Translations under genes and position numbers: made by a program
DNA from: Cytophagales bacterium UBA2561
Lineage (GTDB): Bacteria > Bacteroidota > Bacteroidia > Cytophagales > Thermoflexibacteraceae
Direction of reading: 5' to 3'
Length of the DNA stretch: 64,000 bases
Assembly: GCA_002340355.1 (NCBI GenBank)
Contig: DDLX01000018.1
Coordinates: 316,805-380,804 of the forward strand
Shown here: positions 1-9,601 of the stretch, in pieces
Layout: the number at the start of each line of letters is the position of its first letter
How positions within the stretch are numbered: the stretch's first letter is position 1
The notes under the pieces: model-generated
What the model was told of the DNA's origin: nothing
The model's database searches: none
Seen by the model: only the letters and a program-made list of their open reading frames with translations

Positions 1-562
1 CTAAACCAATAACTCCACCACCAATGACTGCCATTGTTTTAGGAACTTCTTCCAATTTAAGGGCTTCAGTTGACGTAATAACTCGTTTTTTATCGTATTT
101 TGTAGGAGGAATAACTACTGGTTTTGAGCCCGTTGCAATAATGACCTTATCACTAGTAATTTGCTGTGTATCCCCACCTTCACGAGGTGTAATATTGATG
201 GTATTTTTGTCTACAAATGAACCAACCCCCGTATAAACATCAATCTTATTTTTCTTCATTAAAAAATTGATGCCTTCGACTGTCTGAGAAACGACCTCTG
301 TTTTTCGCTTCATCATCTGAGTCAAATTAACTTTCAAATTATCCAGTTCAATACCATGGGTTTTGAAAGTTTTTTCAGCATTGTGGTAATGCTCGGAGGA
401 ATCTAAAAGAGCCTTCGAAGGAATACAGCCCACATTCAGACACGTTCCGCCGAGGCTATTGTATTTTTCGATAATGGCAGTTTTGAAACCCAATTGTGTC
501 GCTCGAATAGCTGCCACATATCCACCAGGTCCTGAACCAATTACCGTTACATCATATTTCAT
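1..562 (-). CDS. lpdA: Dihydrolipoamide dehydrogenase (E3), partial
   Basis: This is the N-terminal part of the flavoprotein that reoxidises dihydrolipoamide in pyruvate and 2-oxoglutarate dehydrogenase complexes. Reading the minus strand from the ATG at 562 gives about 187 residues before the window edge. It shows the FAD-binding GSGPGGY near residues 9-15, the redox-active disulfide GGTCLNVGCIPSK (Cys41, Cys46), and the start of the NAD-binding fold (VIGGGVIGL) just at the edge. The 3' end, with the dimerisation domain, lies outside the window. The E2 partner at 52412 is far away, so the complex is not encoded as one operon here. The disulfide spacing separates it from glutathione and mercuric reductases, though that distinction is not absolute on a fragment. 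Confidence 0.93.
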   Translation of the reverse strand, partial: MKYDVTVIGSGPGGYVAAIRATQLGFKTAIIEKYNSLGGTCLNVGCIPSKALLDSSEHYHNAEKTFKTHGIELDNLKVNLTQMMKRKTEVVSQTVEGINFLMKKNKIDVYTGVGSFVDKNTINITPREGGDTQQITSDKVIIATGSKPVVIPPTKYDKKRVITSTEALKLEEVPKTMAVIGGGVIGL

Positions 563-743
563 AATGAATATATTTTTGATAATTTATCTATAAAATAATA
601 ATATTGGGAATATTCTGCGTGAAAATAGAGGATTATAACTAATTTTCAAACGAGATGTTAAAAGATTTCGCAATTCAGAAAAGGGAAAATCAGAAAGGAT
701 GGATTTTTAATAGGAAGCACTACATCAAAATAAGATAGGGAAG

Positions 744-811
744 AAAACCTTTGATAAAATGATAAAATTTATTTTTTGTCCGTTTGCGGTTTGTCTTTCA
801 TCAAAGGTTTT
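744..811. repeat. 12-bp perfect inverted repeat with 44-nt loop
   Basis: The arms are aaaacctttgat (744-755) and atcaaaggtttt (800-811), exact reverse complements. They lie just downstream of the end of rplS on the minus strand. There is no clear T-run after the structure, so it could be a weak terminator, an mRNA 3' structure or a remnant of a small palindromic element. Confidence 0.4.
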
Positions 812-840
812 AACGATTTGAAGTCGATAAAAAATTTGAT

Positions 841-1230
841 TTACGAAACGACACGGCGTTCTTTAATTTTAGCCGACTTACCAAAACGCTGTCGTTGATA
901 GTAAATTCGTGATTGACGAACCTTACCATGACGTACGATGTCAATTTGAGCAATATTAGGTGAAAGAAGCGGAAAAATTCGCTCTACACCAACACCGCCT
1001 GAGATCTTACGTACTGTGAAGGTTTCACCAGCTGTATTCGTATTTCGGCGTTGAATAACCACCCCTTGAAATTGCTGCACACGCTCTTTATTTCCTTCAA
1101 TGATTTTTACGTGGACATTTACCGTATCACCTGCTTTAAAATCAGGGAGTTCCTTCCGTTTGGCAATATCTTCTTGCGCCACAAAACGGAATAACGCATC
1201 TCCTTTTAACTCTTTATCTTGAACGCTCAT
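841..1230 (-). CDS. rplS: 50S ribosomal protein L19
   Basis: Structural protein at the 30S-50S interface of the large ribosomal subunit. The 129-residue product has the family signature across its length: FKAGDTVNVHVKIIEGNKER, FQGVVIQRR, TFTVRKISGGVGVERIFP and the basic tail SRIYYQRQRFGKSAKIKERR. Length is close to the usual 115-130 residues, with a short N-terminal extension. It is transcribed alone here: an intergenic gap separates it from lpdA downstream, and the next gene upstream (M16 peptidase) has its own terminator-like hairpin. A good Bacteroidota promoter lies about 40 bp upstream of the ATG. Confidence 0.97.
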   Translation of the reverse strand: MSVQDKELKGDALFRFVAQEDIAKRKELPDFKAGDTVNVHVKIIEGNKERVQQFQGVVIQRRNTNTAGETFTVRKISGGVGVERIFPLLSPNIAQIDIVRHGKVRQSRIYYQRQRFGKSAKIKERRVVS

Positions 1231-1266
1231 GATTTCTTGATTATCTTCGGATTAAAAAAACGACTG

Positions 1267-1297
1267 CAAAGGTACGGCTTTTTTTCGGGTTTCAAAA
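1267..1297 (-). promoter_or_regulatory. Bacteroidota-type promoter of rplS
   Basis: On the minus strand the -7 element TACCTTTG (1267-1274) is preceded at 18 nt spacing by TTTTG (1293-1297), matching the TTTG / TAnnTTTG pattern of primary sigma factor promoters in this phylum. Transcription would start near 1260, about 30 nt before the rplS ATG. Confidence 0.6.
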
Positions 1298-1345
1298 GAT
1301 TCTCAAAAAACTGACTTATAAATTTTTAATTTAGTTACTACAGAA

Positions 1346-1380
1346 AGACTTACCAAGTTTTCTAAAATCTTGATAAGTCT
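1346..1380 (-). terminator. Terminator-like hairpin after the M16 peptidase gene
   Basis: The arms agacttaccaagttt and its near-complement ending in cttgataagtct form a stem of about 15 bp with one or two mismatches and a short loop. It lies 10 bp beyond the stop of the M16 gene. The following minus-strand sequence is only moderately T-rich, so termination is likely but not certain. Confidence 0.45.
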
Positions 1381-1389
1381 CAATATTAT

Positions 1390-4212
1390 TTATTTTTCTA
1401 GTTCAGGCTTTAGAACCAAACGGATGTAATTCTTACCATTCAAATATTTTTTTGCAACCCTTCGGATATCTTTTGATGTAATTTTTTGTGCTAGTTCATT
1501 GTATTTTAAGAAATTTTCTGCGCCATATCCATATCGATGAGCTTCTTCTAAAACACTTTGCCAAATCTCATTCTTTCGAAGGTCAAGCTCATGTTCTCGG
1601 CGCATCGTCTCAAGTACCTTTTTGAGGTCTTTCTCTTCAACTCCTGATTTACGAATTTTCTCAATTTCATTCAAAACGGATTGAGTCAAGTCCTCCACAT
1701 TTTCGGGCGCACATGGAAAGGAAACATTGAATAAATATCGTTCTGTTGGAAGTTTCATTAATTGAGTATTTGCTCCAATACCATAAACCCCACTTTTTTC
1801 TTCTCGAATTTGCTCAACTAATTTAATAGACAAAATTTCAGCTAACATTTGCATCGCAAAATTAGTTTTAGATTCGTACTTATAAGTCCCCGAAAAAACC
1901 ATCCGAACCATACTTTTGGGGTCAGTACCTTTTTGAATAATTTTCTCATGTTTTCCTTCTGGTGGATGAATACCTAAGTCTTTCCAAGTTTCTTCTTTGG
2001 ACTGACTGGGTAAACTACCTAAGTAAGTTTCCAGAAGAGGTTTTAATTTTTCAGTGTCAAAATTTCCAACAAAAAAGAAGGTAAATTCTCCTGCATTCTG
2101 GAAACGTTCTTGATAAATTTCAAATAGTCGATTCAGGTCAATTTTATCAATTTGTTCAGTAGTTGGAATACTTGCCCCTCGTGGATTATTTTGAGCTAAA
2201 AATTTAGCCACTTGGTCATAAAAATAGTAAACAGGATTTGATAGAATATTCTGTAAAACAGATTTTTGTCGATTAATATACGAATCAAAAGCTTCTTTAT
2301 CTTTACGAGGTTTTGTAAAAAATAAATGGGTCATTTGAAGCATTGTTTCCAAGTCTTCGGGGCGACAATTTCCCATAAATCCCTCCTGTAATTCAGAAAT
2401 ATAAGGACGTACATGAACATTTTTTCCTGCTAATAATTTTTGTAAATCAATGTTTGAAAACTTGTCTAGCCCACTTTGTGAAATTATTTCTGAGGCAAGC
2501 CAAGCAGAAAAATAATCATCATCTGAATACAATGAGTGTCCACCCATACTATACCCTGACATCAAAATCTCATCATTTTTGAAATCTGTTTTTTTCAAAA
2601 TTACCTCAATTCCGTTGGATAATTTCAGGGTGGTAACCTCCGTTTTTTCGTCAAATTTTTCCTCAGTGATTTCGCCTCTTTTTGGAATTTCATTCATCAA
2701 TTTGGCATCCGTCATCTTGTCTTTATAAGGAGTGATTCTTTGTGTTTTTGAATCATCCAATATTTGTTGAATTTTGGTTTCAGTTGGAATTTTTATTCCT
2801 TCTTTTTCGGGAGACATCACCACAACTACTCGATTTTTTTCTTGAATTAATTCTTTTGCAATTTCATTAATTTCATTCAATTGGATAGTAGGTATAATTT
2901 GATTGATAAAATGATATGAAAACTCAATACCAGTCATGGGATGTCCTTTCAAAAAATGTTCTTTATAAACATCCGTATAATTTTCAGACTCCGTTTTATC
3001 TCGTTCTTGAAAAGCTTGCTGATAACTCATCAAAAAGTTCTTTTTATAACGCTCTAGCTCACCAATCGTAAAACCAAATTGCTTGACTCGTTCATTTTCA
3101 AGGAGTAAAGTTTGTAGTCCTTTCTCAATACCTTCCTGACTAACAACGGTATAAGCTTGATAGGTATCCTTGGTTCTTGCCCAACTTCCACCATGATAAA
3201 CTCCAGCATAAATAAAAGGAGGTTCGGCTTTTTGGCGTAATTCGTTCAAACGTTCATTGAGCATTCCAGTAAAAAATTGGTATAGAATATGTTTTCGAAA
3301 ATCACCTAAAGTAGTAATTTTTTCAGAATTTATTTTATTAAATAGATAAATTTTAGTGAAAGCAGCTTCTTTGTCTGATGTAACTTTTATTAAAGTTTTG
3401 TCATGATCAGGAACGAGAAAATTTTTACGTTCTCTAGGGATCTCAGGATTTTTGAGATTCCCAAAATGAGCTTCAATTTTTTTCTGAATCTCGTCAGGAT
3501 CAAAGTCTCCAACTGCCACAACTGCCATCAAATTAGGACGATACCAATCGCTATAAAATTTTTTGATCGTTTCATAATCAAAAGATTCTAATATTTTTTT
3601 TGTTCCAATAGGCAACCGCTCGGCATATCTCGAATTTTGGAAAAGTACAGGCAGAAACTTATCCAACATCCTACGGTCTGCTCCTTGTCCAAGTCTCCAT
3701 TCCTCAATGACTACGCCCCGTTCTTTATCAATTTCTTGATGGTCAAAAGTGAGTCCACCTGCCCAATCTTCTAAAATGGTAAATCCTTTTTCTACAATTT
3801 TATCATCATCCGAAGGAATAGGCAAAATGTAAACGGTTTCGTCAAAACTGGTGTAAGCATTCAAATCCGCCCCAAATTTTACGCCTACGGTTTGTAGATA
3901 ATCAACTAACTCATTTTTGCTAAAATTTTTTGAGCCATTAAATGCCATATGTTCCGTAAAATGAGCCAAACCTAACTGATTTTTATCTTCAAGAATTGAC
4001 CCCGCATTGACAATTAGGCGAAGTTCAAGGCGATTTTCAGGGATTGCATTTTGACGGATATAATAAGTTAAGCCATTTTTTAGTTTGCCAATGCGAACAT
4101 TTTTATCTAATGGCAAGGGTTTAGACAAATCCGACACATCAGGATTTTGAGCTTGAAGTGATAAAGTCATACTCGTCAAAATATAAATTATCCAAAAATG
4201 AAAAGTCTTCAT
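1390..4212 (-). CDS. M16 family (pitrilysin-type) zinc metallopeptidase, secreted
   Basis: A 940-residue two-half M16 peptidase. The N-terminus MKTFHFWIIYILTSMTLSLQ-AQ is a Sec signal peptide, so it acts in the periplasm or at the envelope. The inverted zinc motif HFTEH is at residues 84-88, and the third ligand Glu lies 75 residues later in the KERGVVIEEW stretch (about Glu164), exactly the pitrilysin spacing. The first half holds the active site. The second half (from about residue 540) has the inactive M16 fold with the typical R/Y pocket region near QIREEKSGVYGIGA, which helps bind substrate. The family degrades small peptides. The gene stands alone, between its own terminator-like hairpin and the terminator of the fibre gene upstream. 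Confidence 0.93.
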   Translation of the reverse strand: MKTFHFWIIYILTSMTLSLQAQNPDVSDLSKPLPLDKNVRIGKLKNGLTYYIRQNAIPENRLELRLIVNAGSILEDKNQLGLAHFTEHMAFNGSKNFSKNELVDYLQTVGVKFGADLNAYTSFDETVYILPIPSDDDKIVEKGFTILEDWAGGLTFDHQEIDKERGVVIEEWRLGQGADRRMLDKFLPVLFQNSRYAERLPIGTKKILESFDYETIKKFYSDWYRPNLMAVVAVGDFDPDEIQKKIEAHFGNLKNPEIPRERKNFLVPDHDKTLIKVTSDKEAAFTKIYLFNKINSEKITTLGDFRKHILYQFFTGMLNERLNELRQKAEPPFIYAGVYHGGSWARTKDTYQAYTVVSQEGIEKGLQTLLLENERVKQFGFTIGELERYKKNFLMSYQQAFQERDKTESENYTDVYKEHFLKGHPMTGIEFSYHFINQIIPTIQLNEINEIAKELIQEKNRVVVVMSPEKEGIKIPTETKIQQILDDSKTQRITPYKDKMTDAKLMNEIPKRGEITEEKFDEKTEVTTLKLSNGIEVILKKTDFKNDEILMSGYSMGGHSLYSDDDYFSAWLASEIISQSGLDKFSNIDLQKLLAGKNVHVRPYISELQEGFMGNCRPEDLETMLQMTHLFFTKPRKDKEAFDSYINRQKSVLQNILSNPVYYFYDQVAKFLAQNNPRGASIPTTEQIDKIDLNRLFEIYQERFQNAGEFTFFFVGNFDTEKLKPLLETYLGSLPSQSKEETWKDLGIHPPEGKHEKIIQKGTDPKSMVRMVFSGTYKYESKTNFAMQMLAEILSIKLVEQIREEKSGVYGIGANTQLMKLPTERYLFNVSFPCAPENVEDLTQSVLNEIEKIRKSGVEEKDLKKVLETMRREHELDLRKNEIWQSVLEEAHRYGYGAENFLKYNELAQKITSKDIRRVAKKYLNGKNYIRLVLKPELEK

Positions 4213-4329
4213 ACATTATAAATTTATTAAAATTAAAAAAATTAAATTTGTTATTTTAGTCGAGGAAAGTAAAGATAAATTAACTCGAACATAAATTTGA
4301 GATTGGGTAATTTATTCATCTAAAAAAAT

Positions 4330-4373
4330 AATCCCCTCAAAAAGATGAAACTAAGTCATCTTCCGAGAGGATT
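4330..4373 (-). terminator. Intrinsic terminator of the fibre protein gene
   Basis: Outer arms aatcccctc (4330-4338) and gagaggatt (4365-4373) enclose an inner stem aagatga/tcatctt (4342-4348, 4356-4362). On the minus strand the hairpin is followed by a run of T (complement of 4322-4328). It lies 27 bp after the stop of the 1733-residue gene and before the ATG of the M16 gene. Confidence 0.7.
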
Positions 4374-4399
4374 TTTTATTCAAAGACAAAAATGGAAAT

Positions 4400-7300
4400 T
4401 TATCTTTCTGACAAGTTTGTATTTGAGCTTTGGAGTTGCTCAACAATTTGTGAAAGTTGTTCAAAATTGCTTTCTAGCTTTGTGATGCTATCTACTTTAG
4501 CCTTTAAATTCGTATTTTCTACTTTTAGGCTTTGAACTTGTCTTTTCAAAACTTCAATCTGTTGTTGTTGTTCCTTGACTGCCTCAACTAAAACGGCTGT
4601 AAAATTAGAGTAAGTAACTGATTTAATACCTTTAGCATCTTTATAAACCATTTCGGGATATACTTTCTCAACTTCTTGAGCAATAAATCCGATTTGTTTT
4701 CGATTAGTCGAATCAGATTTATAGATAAATGAAGCCCCACGTAATGCTAATACATTTTTTAGGGGATCTTTCAGGTTTTGGATGTCTTTTTTCCTTCTTC
4801 TGTCTGAGATTGTTCCCCATGTACTTCCATTTCCAGGTAAGTTTACTCCTAAAGTACTTCCTGCATCTGTAAATATTCTACAGCCTGCTGTTCCTTTCAT
4901 TACAATTTGATTTGTTGCTGCTACTGCGTTACTTCCTATTGCTACTGCGTTATTGCCATTTGCTCTTGCTCCATTTCCGAAAGCAAAAGAGTGATTACCA
5001 GAAGCTATATTATTATATCCTCCTGGGGTGCATGAATAGTTACCAGTAGCTTTATTAAGTGTTCCTCCACCTACAAACGCACGATAACCTGCTGTATTTG
5101 CATTGCCTCCAACCACAACCGCAAGTTGTCCTGATGCTGTATTTCCATCTCCAGAGCCAATAAATGAACGAAGTCCAGATGCAGTATGTAATTGTCCTCC
5201 ACCTATAAAACTTTGTCCATCCATAGTAGTTGCATTCCCACCTGGCTCACCTTCAATCATAAAATCTTTCCAAGCTGAGCCATTGTGATATTGTAATTTT
5301 GTACCGTTGTAGCGAATCATACCAGCCGATGCAGTAATACTGGTACTATTTGTAATCTGTAAAACGCCATTAATTTTGACCAATTCTTTATTATTTGTAA
5401 AGTCGCCATAAATCAAGGGATTGTCCGTATTTGAGTTATCAATCGCTAATTTATTAGAAACTCCTGCCAAAGCCGAACCTGTACTGGAGACAAGTGCTTT
5501 TCCAAGAAAGACATTATTTGAACCTGTATTATTTTTTCCTGTTTGATAGCCCAAAAATACATTTCCACCCGCTTGATTGTCTTGTCCTGAATTGTGTCCA
5601 ATCATGACATTACTAGATCCGCCTGCAGCTTTGCTCATAGTCGCCGTTCCGATAGCCACATTATAATTTCCTGTATTATCTTTAGCGGCACTATAACCAA
5701 TAAACACATTACTAAATCCACTATTTTTCTTCCCTGCTTGTGAACCAATAATGACATGATTTCTTCCTGATGTGTTATCCACTCCTGCATCTGTTCCAAT
5801 GAATACGTTCTCATTTGCCGAACTGTGGTTTAAGCCAGCATTAACCCCAATAAATGTATTATTATTTCCTGTATCAGCCGTTCGATTCCCAATAAATAAG
5901 TTATTGGCATCTTCGTAATATTTATTGCTTTGAATAAAATTCACCCAATTGCCGTTATGTCCTGCAAATTTTCCCGAATTATAGCGAATCGTACCAGCAT
6001 TGCTCGTAGTATTATTCCCGATTTTGATAGCTCCATTAACTTCTAATTTTTCGGTAGGAGTTGCTGTTCCAATCCCAATATTTCCACCGAGTCCATTTCG
6101 TTGCATCACCATCAAGGTCATGTTTCCACTCGCATCCCGAATCCCAAAATTATCAGGATGTCCAAAATTACTACCATCCCCGATTCCAAAAATCCAACTT
6201 CTGTTCGTTGCCCCATCTTTCTGAGATACTTTTATCAGACCTTGAGTTGTATTTACGGATTCGTTTCCGACCTGCAATAATCCATTAATCTGCAAGGTAC
6301 TAGAAGAAAAATCACCATAAATTAATGGATTATTAGTTAGTGTATTTGAAATAATTAATTGGTTCGATTTAGTTCTAAAATCATTATGATCTCCCGCCAA
6401 ATATCCAAGAAATATATTTCCACTTCCTGTATTTCCACTTCCTGTACCTCGACCTACAAAAACATTGTTATTGCCCAATAATGAAGCTCCTCCACTTCCC
6501 GAAGCATAGCCTATCAATGTGTTACTACTTCCCTTGAATCCATACCCAGCAAACCCACCCAAATACACATTTTCAATGCCACTTATATTATTGAATCCTG
6601 AAGATTGCCCAAGAAATACGTTTGAACCTCCTGTATTATTTTGTCCTGCCGAAGTGCCAATTATAGTAGAGCCACCTGTTGAACTAATATCCAACATACC
6701 ATTGGTCGTAAAAGTAGCTTGTGCAGTATTGGCTTTTAAGATTAAATGGTTATTATCGTTTGTTCCGATAGTCATACTTGTCCCGAAAGCATTTCCACCC
6801 TGCAAGATTCCGCCCGAAGTCGAATTCGTAGTAATAAATTCTTGCCAAGTTCCATTGGAGAAACCTTGAAACTTTGTTCCATTAAAACGAATTTTCCCCT
6901 CTGAATCTACCCCTGCATCTTCCAAAATAATTCCTTCTTTAGCAGTCAAAGCATTTTTAATTTCTAAGCTATTCTGAATTTCAGAGGGCAAATAAATATC
7001 TAATTTAGAAGTAGTTGCTGACATAAATGTAGAACTATTTACTTTAAAAATAAACGGATTTGTGTCGGTTGTTCCGATGTGCATTGCTGTTCCGAAAGCA
7101 TTTCCACCCTGCAAGATTCCGCCCGAAGTCGAATTCGTAGTAATAAATTCTTGCCAAGTTCCATTGGAAAAACCTTGAAATTTGTTGCCATTAAAACGGA
7201 TTTTCCCCTCTGAATCTACCCCTGCATCTTCCAAAATAATTCCTTCTTTAGCAGTCAAAGCATTTTTAATTTCTAAGCTATTCTGAATTTCAGAGGGCAA

Positions 7301-9577
7301 ATAAATATCTAATTTAGAAGTAGTTGCTGACATAAATATAGAACTATTCACCTTAAAAATAAGTGGATTTGTGTCGGTTGTTCCAATAAAATTAGCAGAA
7401 TTCATATTTGAGTTTCCATTTATTTTCCAACCTAAATTATTGAGTCCTGCAGTTGTGATAAAATCATTCCAGTTATTATTGGCATAACCTTGAAAATTCC
7501 CATTTTGAAAACGTAACATTCCATCTCTAACAGTTGTCGAAGCACTTTTTCCTATTATCAAATTGCCGTTAATCGAAACAAAATCGTCTGTGAAGTCTCC
7601 ATAAATCAGTGGAGTATTAGAGGATGAATTTTCAATATATAGTTTTTGTGAACCTGTTTCATTTGTTCCCGCATTATTTCCTATAAAAATATTGCCTATG
7701 CCTGAAATATTATTTGCTCCTGACCCAATCCCAACAAAGACATTTCCACTTCCATCTTGATGAAATGCACCCGACCCTGTGCCCAAAAAGGTATTGCTAA
7801 AACTGGTGGTTGAGCGATTTCCTGCTCCTTTTCCTAAAAAAACATTGTGAGCATTCGTTGTTGAGCTTGTTCCTACTCCTTCGCCAATCAAGGTACTTGC
7901 ATGAGCATCCGATAGAAAGAATTGTCCTTGTGGAGTAAGTTTTACAAATTCTTGATTATTAGACTTTAATACTAAATTATAATTATCATTTGAGCCAATA
8001 ACTGTTGCTGTTCCGAAGGTGTTTCCAGCTTGTAGAAGTCCACCTGAATTATTGTTTATGGTTATAAATTCTTGCCAAACCCCATTGGAATACCCTTCAA
8101 ATTTAGTACCATCAAAACGGAGTTTTCCTTCGATATTTGTAGAAGCATTTTGCAAAATTAAGCCCTCATTTACAGTTAAAGAATTGTGTGCAAAAACAGG
8201 GTGTGAAACTCCTAAATTAGTGGTTGTAGCAGACATGAAAAATTGACTATTGACTCCAAAATTTAACGGGTTAGTACTAGATGTTCCGATAAAACTGCTG
8301 GCATTAGTCGAGCCATTTCCACCTAAATCCCAGCTCCCCGAAGTCGTAGCAAGGGTCTCCCAAACCCCCAACTGCCGAATCTGAAAAACCGAACCCGTGT
8401 AGCGCATCATCCCATCTTGAACAGTTGTTCCTGTATAGTTTCCTAACTTCAATGTTCCTGCAACTTCAGTAACATTAGTACTATAAAACCCAAGTTTAGT
8501 GTTATTCTGCACCTGCAAATCTCCATTGATTTGAGTTTGATTAGTAGTCAAAAAACCAAGAGTAGTATTGCCCTCAACTTTAAATTCTCCATTTCCTGTA
8601 ACTTCTAAATCTATTTCTGTTGCTGTTTCTAACTTAGTAGTTTTCAATAATTTGCCTCCTAATTGTAAGGCGGGTAAAGTACTTTCATCTTTAGTTAATC
8701 CACTTCCAGCATCTACCAAATTACCAACATTGTACCATTTCGAGCCATCATAAATTTCCAAGATATTATTTTGATAACGCACCATTCCTTTGTCTGCATC
8801 ACCATCAAATTTACCTAAGATTAAACCACCTTGAATTAAGGTTTCACTTTGAGAAGAAATACCTAACGTATTAAAATTTAAACTATCCAAAGATACATCG
8901 TACCATTGTTGATTCGTGAAAACTTGTACGACATTTTTTTGCGTATTAAATCGCATCATCCCAGAATACGCTCCACCTGTCTGAGTTATAAAATCAGTTA
9001 ATTGTAACGCTCCTGTAACTTGGGTAGTTGAAGATTCTTCTGTACCTAGAATAGTGTTTCCTGCCACATTAATATTACCACCAAACACCGTACTGACCGA
9101 GGCTTGAGGGGTATTAGTCCAGTAAGGTTTTCCCAAGCCATCCGTGGCAAGCATCTGATTCGGCAATGCACTGATGAAGTGAGAAGGGGTTAAAATTCCA
9201 TCTGCCACATCAAAGGCATAACGTGATTGGGGGGTTGGTAAAATGGGAATTTTTATTTTTGATTCTCCTTCAATCTCAATCCCTACCTCCAACTCTTGGA
9301 CTTCAAAGAACACTTTTGGAATTGGATTATTATTTCCTAACACAATGAAAAACAAGCTATTACTAACTAATACAGAATGTCTTTCTGACCATGTTTCGCT
9401 TCCATTCTCTAAGGAAAAACGCATTGAGAATGTTCCTTCGGCAGGTTCTCCTTCGGAATCCAAACGCCCCTGAAAAGGAATACTACGGTTTGCTGTATTT
9501 TCCAAAGAAGTCTCTTGGGCATGGGAGAAGGAAAAAGCCGAAATACTTAAAAACAGAAATAGAATAATTCGTTTCAT
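4400..9577 (-). CDS. Large fibre-like surface protein with C-terminal S74 chaperone of endosialidase domain
   Basis: A 1725-1733-residue secreted protein. The longest frame opens at 9601, but the ATG at 9577 is preferred because it starts directly with a signal peptide (MKRIILFLFLSISAFSFSHA-Q). The body is built of recurring units: an FNGxKFxGxxNGxWQEFI module, and YadA-head-like blocks of the type NVFLGxxAGxNxxGxxN, which form beta-roll stalks in trimeric fibres. Near the C-terminus a YadA-like stretch (SFAFGNGARANGNNAVAIGS) precedes the S74 domain, SDRRRKKDI...GFIAQEVEKVYPE. The Ser of SDRRRKK (about residue 1599 in the long numbering) is the expected self-cleavage residue. A Gln-rich coiled coil closes the protein. 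S74 domains trimerise fibres and then cut themselves off. No T9SS tail is present, so how it reaches the surface is unclear. Two adjacent modules are 97% identical in DNA. Confidence 0.85.
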   Translation of the reverse strand: MKRIILFLFLSISAFSFSHAQETSLENTANRSIPFQGRLDSEGEPAEGTFSMRFSLENGSETWSERHSVLVSNSLFFIVLGNNNPIPKVFFEVQELEVGIEIEGESKIKIPILPTPQSRYAFDVADGILTPSHFISALPNQMLATDGLGKPYWTNTPQASVSTVFGGNINVAGNTILGTEESSTTQVTGALQLTDFITQTGGAYSGMMRFNTQKNVVQVFTNQQWYDVSLDSLNFNTLGISSQSETLIQGGLILGKFDGDADKGMVRYQNNILEIYDGSKWYNVGNLVDAGSGLTKDESTLPALQLGGKLLKTTKLETATEIDLEVTGNGEFKVEGNTTLGFLTTNQTQINGDLQVQNNTKLGFYSTNVTEVAGTLKLGNYTGTTVQDGMMRYTGSVFQIRQLGVWETLATTSGSWDLGGNGSTNASSFIGTSSTNPLNFGVNSQFFMSATTTNLGVSHPVFAHNSLTVNEGLILQNASTNIEGKLRFDGTKFEGYSNGVWQEFITINNNSGGLLQAGNTFGTATVIGSNDNYNLVLKSNNQEFVKLTPQGQFFLSDAHASTLIGEGVGTSSTTNAHNVFLGKGAGNRSTTSFSNTFLGTGSGAFHQDGSGNVFVGIGSGANNISGIGNIFIGNNAGTNETGSQKLYIENSSSNTPLIYGDFTDDFVSINGNLIIGKSASTTVRDGMLRFQNGNFQGYANNNWNDFITTAGLNNLGWKINGNSNMNSANFIGTTDTNPLIFKVNSSIFMSATTSKLDIYLPSEIQNSLEIKNALTAKEGIILEDAGVDSEGKIRFNGNKFQGFSNGTWQEFITTNSTSGGILQGGNAFGTAMHIGTTDTNPFIFKVNSSTFMSATTSKLDIYLPSEIQNSLEIKNALTAKEGIILEDAGVDSEGKIRFNGTKFQGFSNGTWQEFITTNSTSGGILQGGNAFGTSMTIGTNDNNHLILKANTAQATFTTNGMLDISSTGGSTIIGTSAGQNNTGGSNVFLGQSSGFNNISGIENVYLGGFAGYGFKGSSNTLIGYASGSGGASLLGNNNVFVGRGTGSGNTGSGNIFLGYLAGDHNDFRTKSNQLIISNTLTNNPLIYGDFSSSTLQINGLLQVGNESVNTTQGLIKVSQKDGATNRSWIFGIGDGSNFGHPDNFGIRDASGNMTLMVMQRNGLGGNIGIGTATPTEKLEVNGAIKIGNNTTSNAGTIRYNSGKFAGHNGNWVNFIQSNKYYEDANNLFIGNRTADTGNNNTFIGVNAGLNHSSANENVFIGTDAGVDNTSGRNHVIIGSQAGKKNSGFSNVFIGYSAAKDNTGNYNVAIGTATMSKAAGGSSNVMIGHNSGQDNQAGGNVFLGYQTGKNNTGSNNVFLGKALVSSTGSALAGVSNKLAIDNSNTDNPLIYGDFTNNKELVKINGVLQITNSTSITASAGMIRYNGTKLQYHNGSAWKDFMIEGEPGGNATTMDGQSFIGGGQLHTASGLRSFIGSGDGNTASGQLAVVVGGNANTAGYRAFVGGGTLNKATGNYSCTPGGYNNIASGNHSFAFGNGARANGNNAVAIGSNAVAATNQIVMKGTAGCRIFTDAGSTLGVNLPGNGSTWGTISDRRRKKDIQNLKDPLKNVLALRGASFIYKSDSTNRKQIGFIAQEVEKVYPEMVYKDAKGIKSVTYSNFTAVLVEAVKEQQQQIEVLKRQVQSLKVENTNLKAKVDSITKLESNFEQLSQIVEQLQSSNTNLSER
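6783..7384 (-). repeat. Tandem near-identical 293-bp repeat inside the fibre gene
   Basis: Copies at 6783-7075 and 7092-7384 (offset 309 bp, an exact multiple of three) differ at about nine positions. They encode two successive modules with the same residues, including KIRFNG, FQGFSNGTWQEF and FMSATTSKLDIYLPSEI. The 309-bp period equals 103 residues, so adding or losing a copy would leave the frame intact. Confidence 0.9.
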
Positions 9578-9601
9578 ATTGGATTTGTGATTGTATATCA
9601 A

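Noticed and set aside
6519..6869. Open frame of 116 codons on the plus strand inside the fibre gene
   Set aside because: It is antisense to a well-supported long gene, is rich in Pro/Val from reverse reading of repeats, and has no recognisable domain. Several similar frames (5103-5288, 6000-6288, 8019-8246) were dropped for the same reason.
6783..7384. Repeats in the fibre gene as a CRISPR array or phage array
   Set aside because: There are two long in-frame coding repeats of about 300 bp, not short repeats with unique spacers, and no cas genes.
4400..9601. The S74 fibre protein as evidence of a prophage
   Set aside because: No capsid, tail, terminase or integrase genes are near. S74 domains also occur in chromosomal Bacteroidota surface proteins, and the protein has a Sec signal peptide, unlike phage tail fibres.
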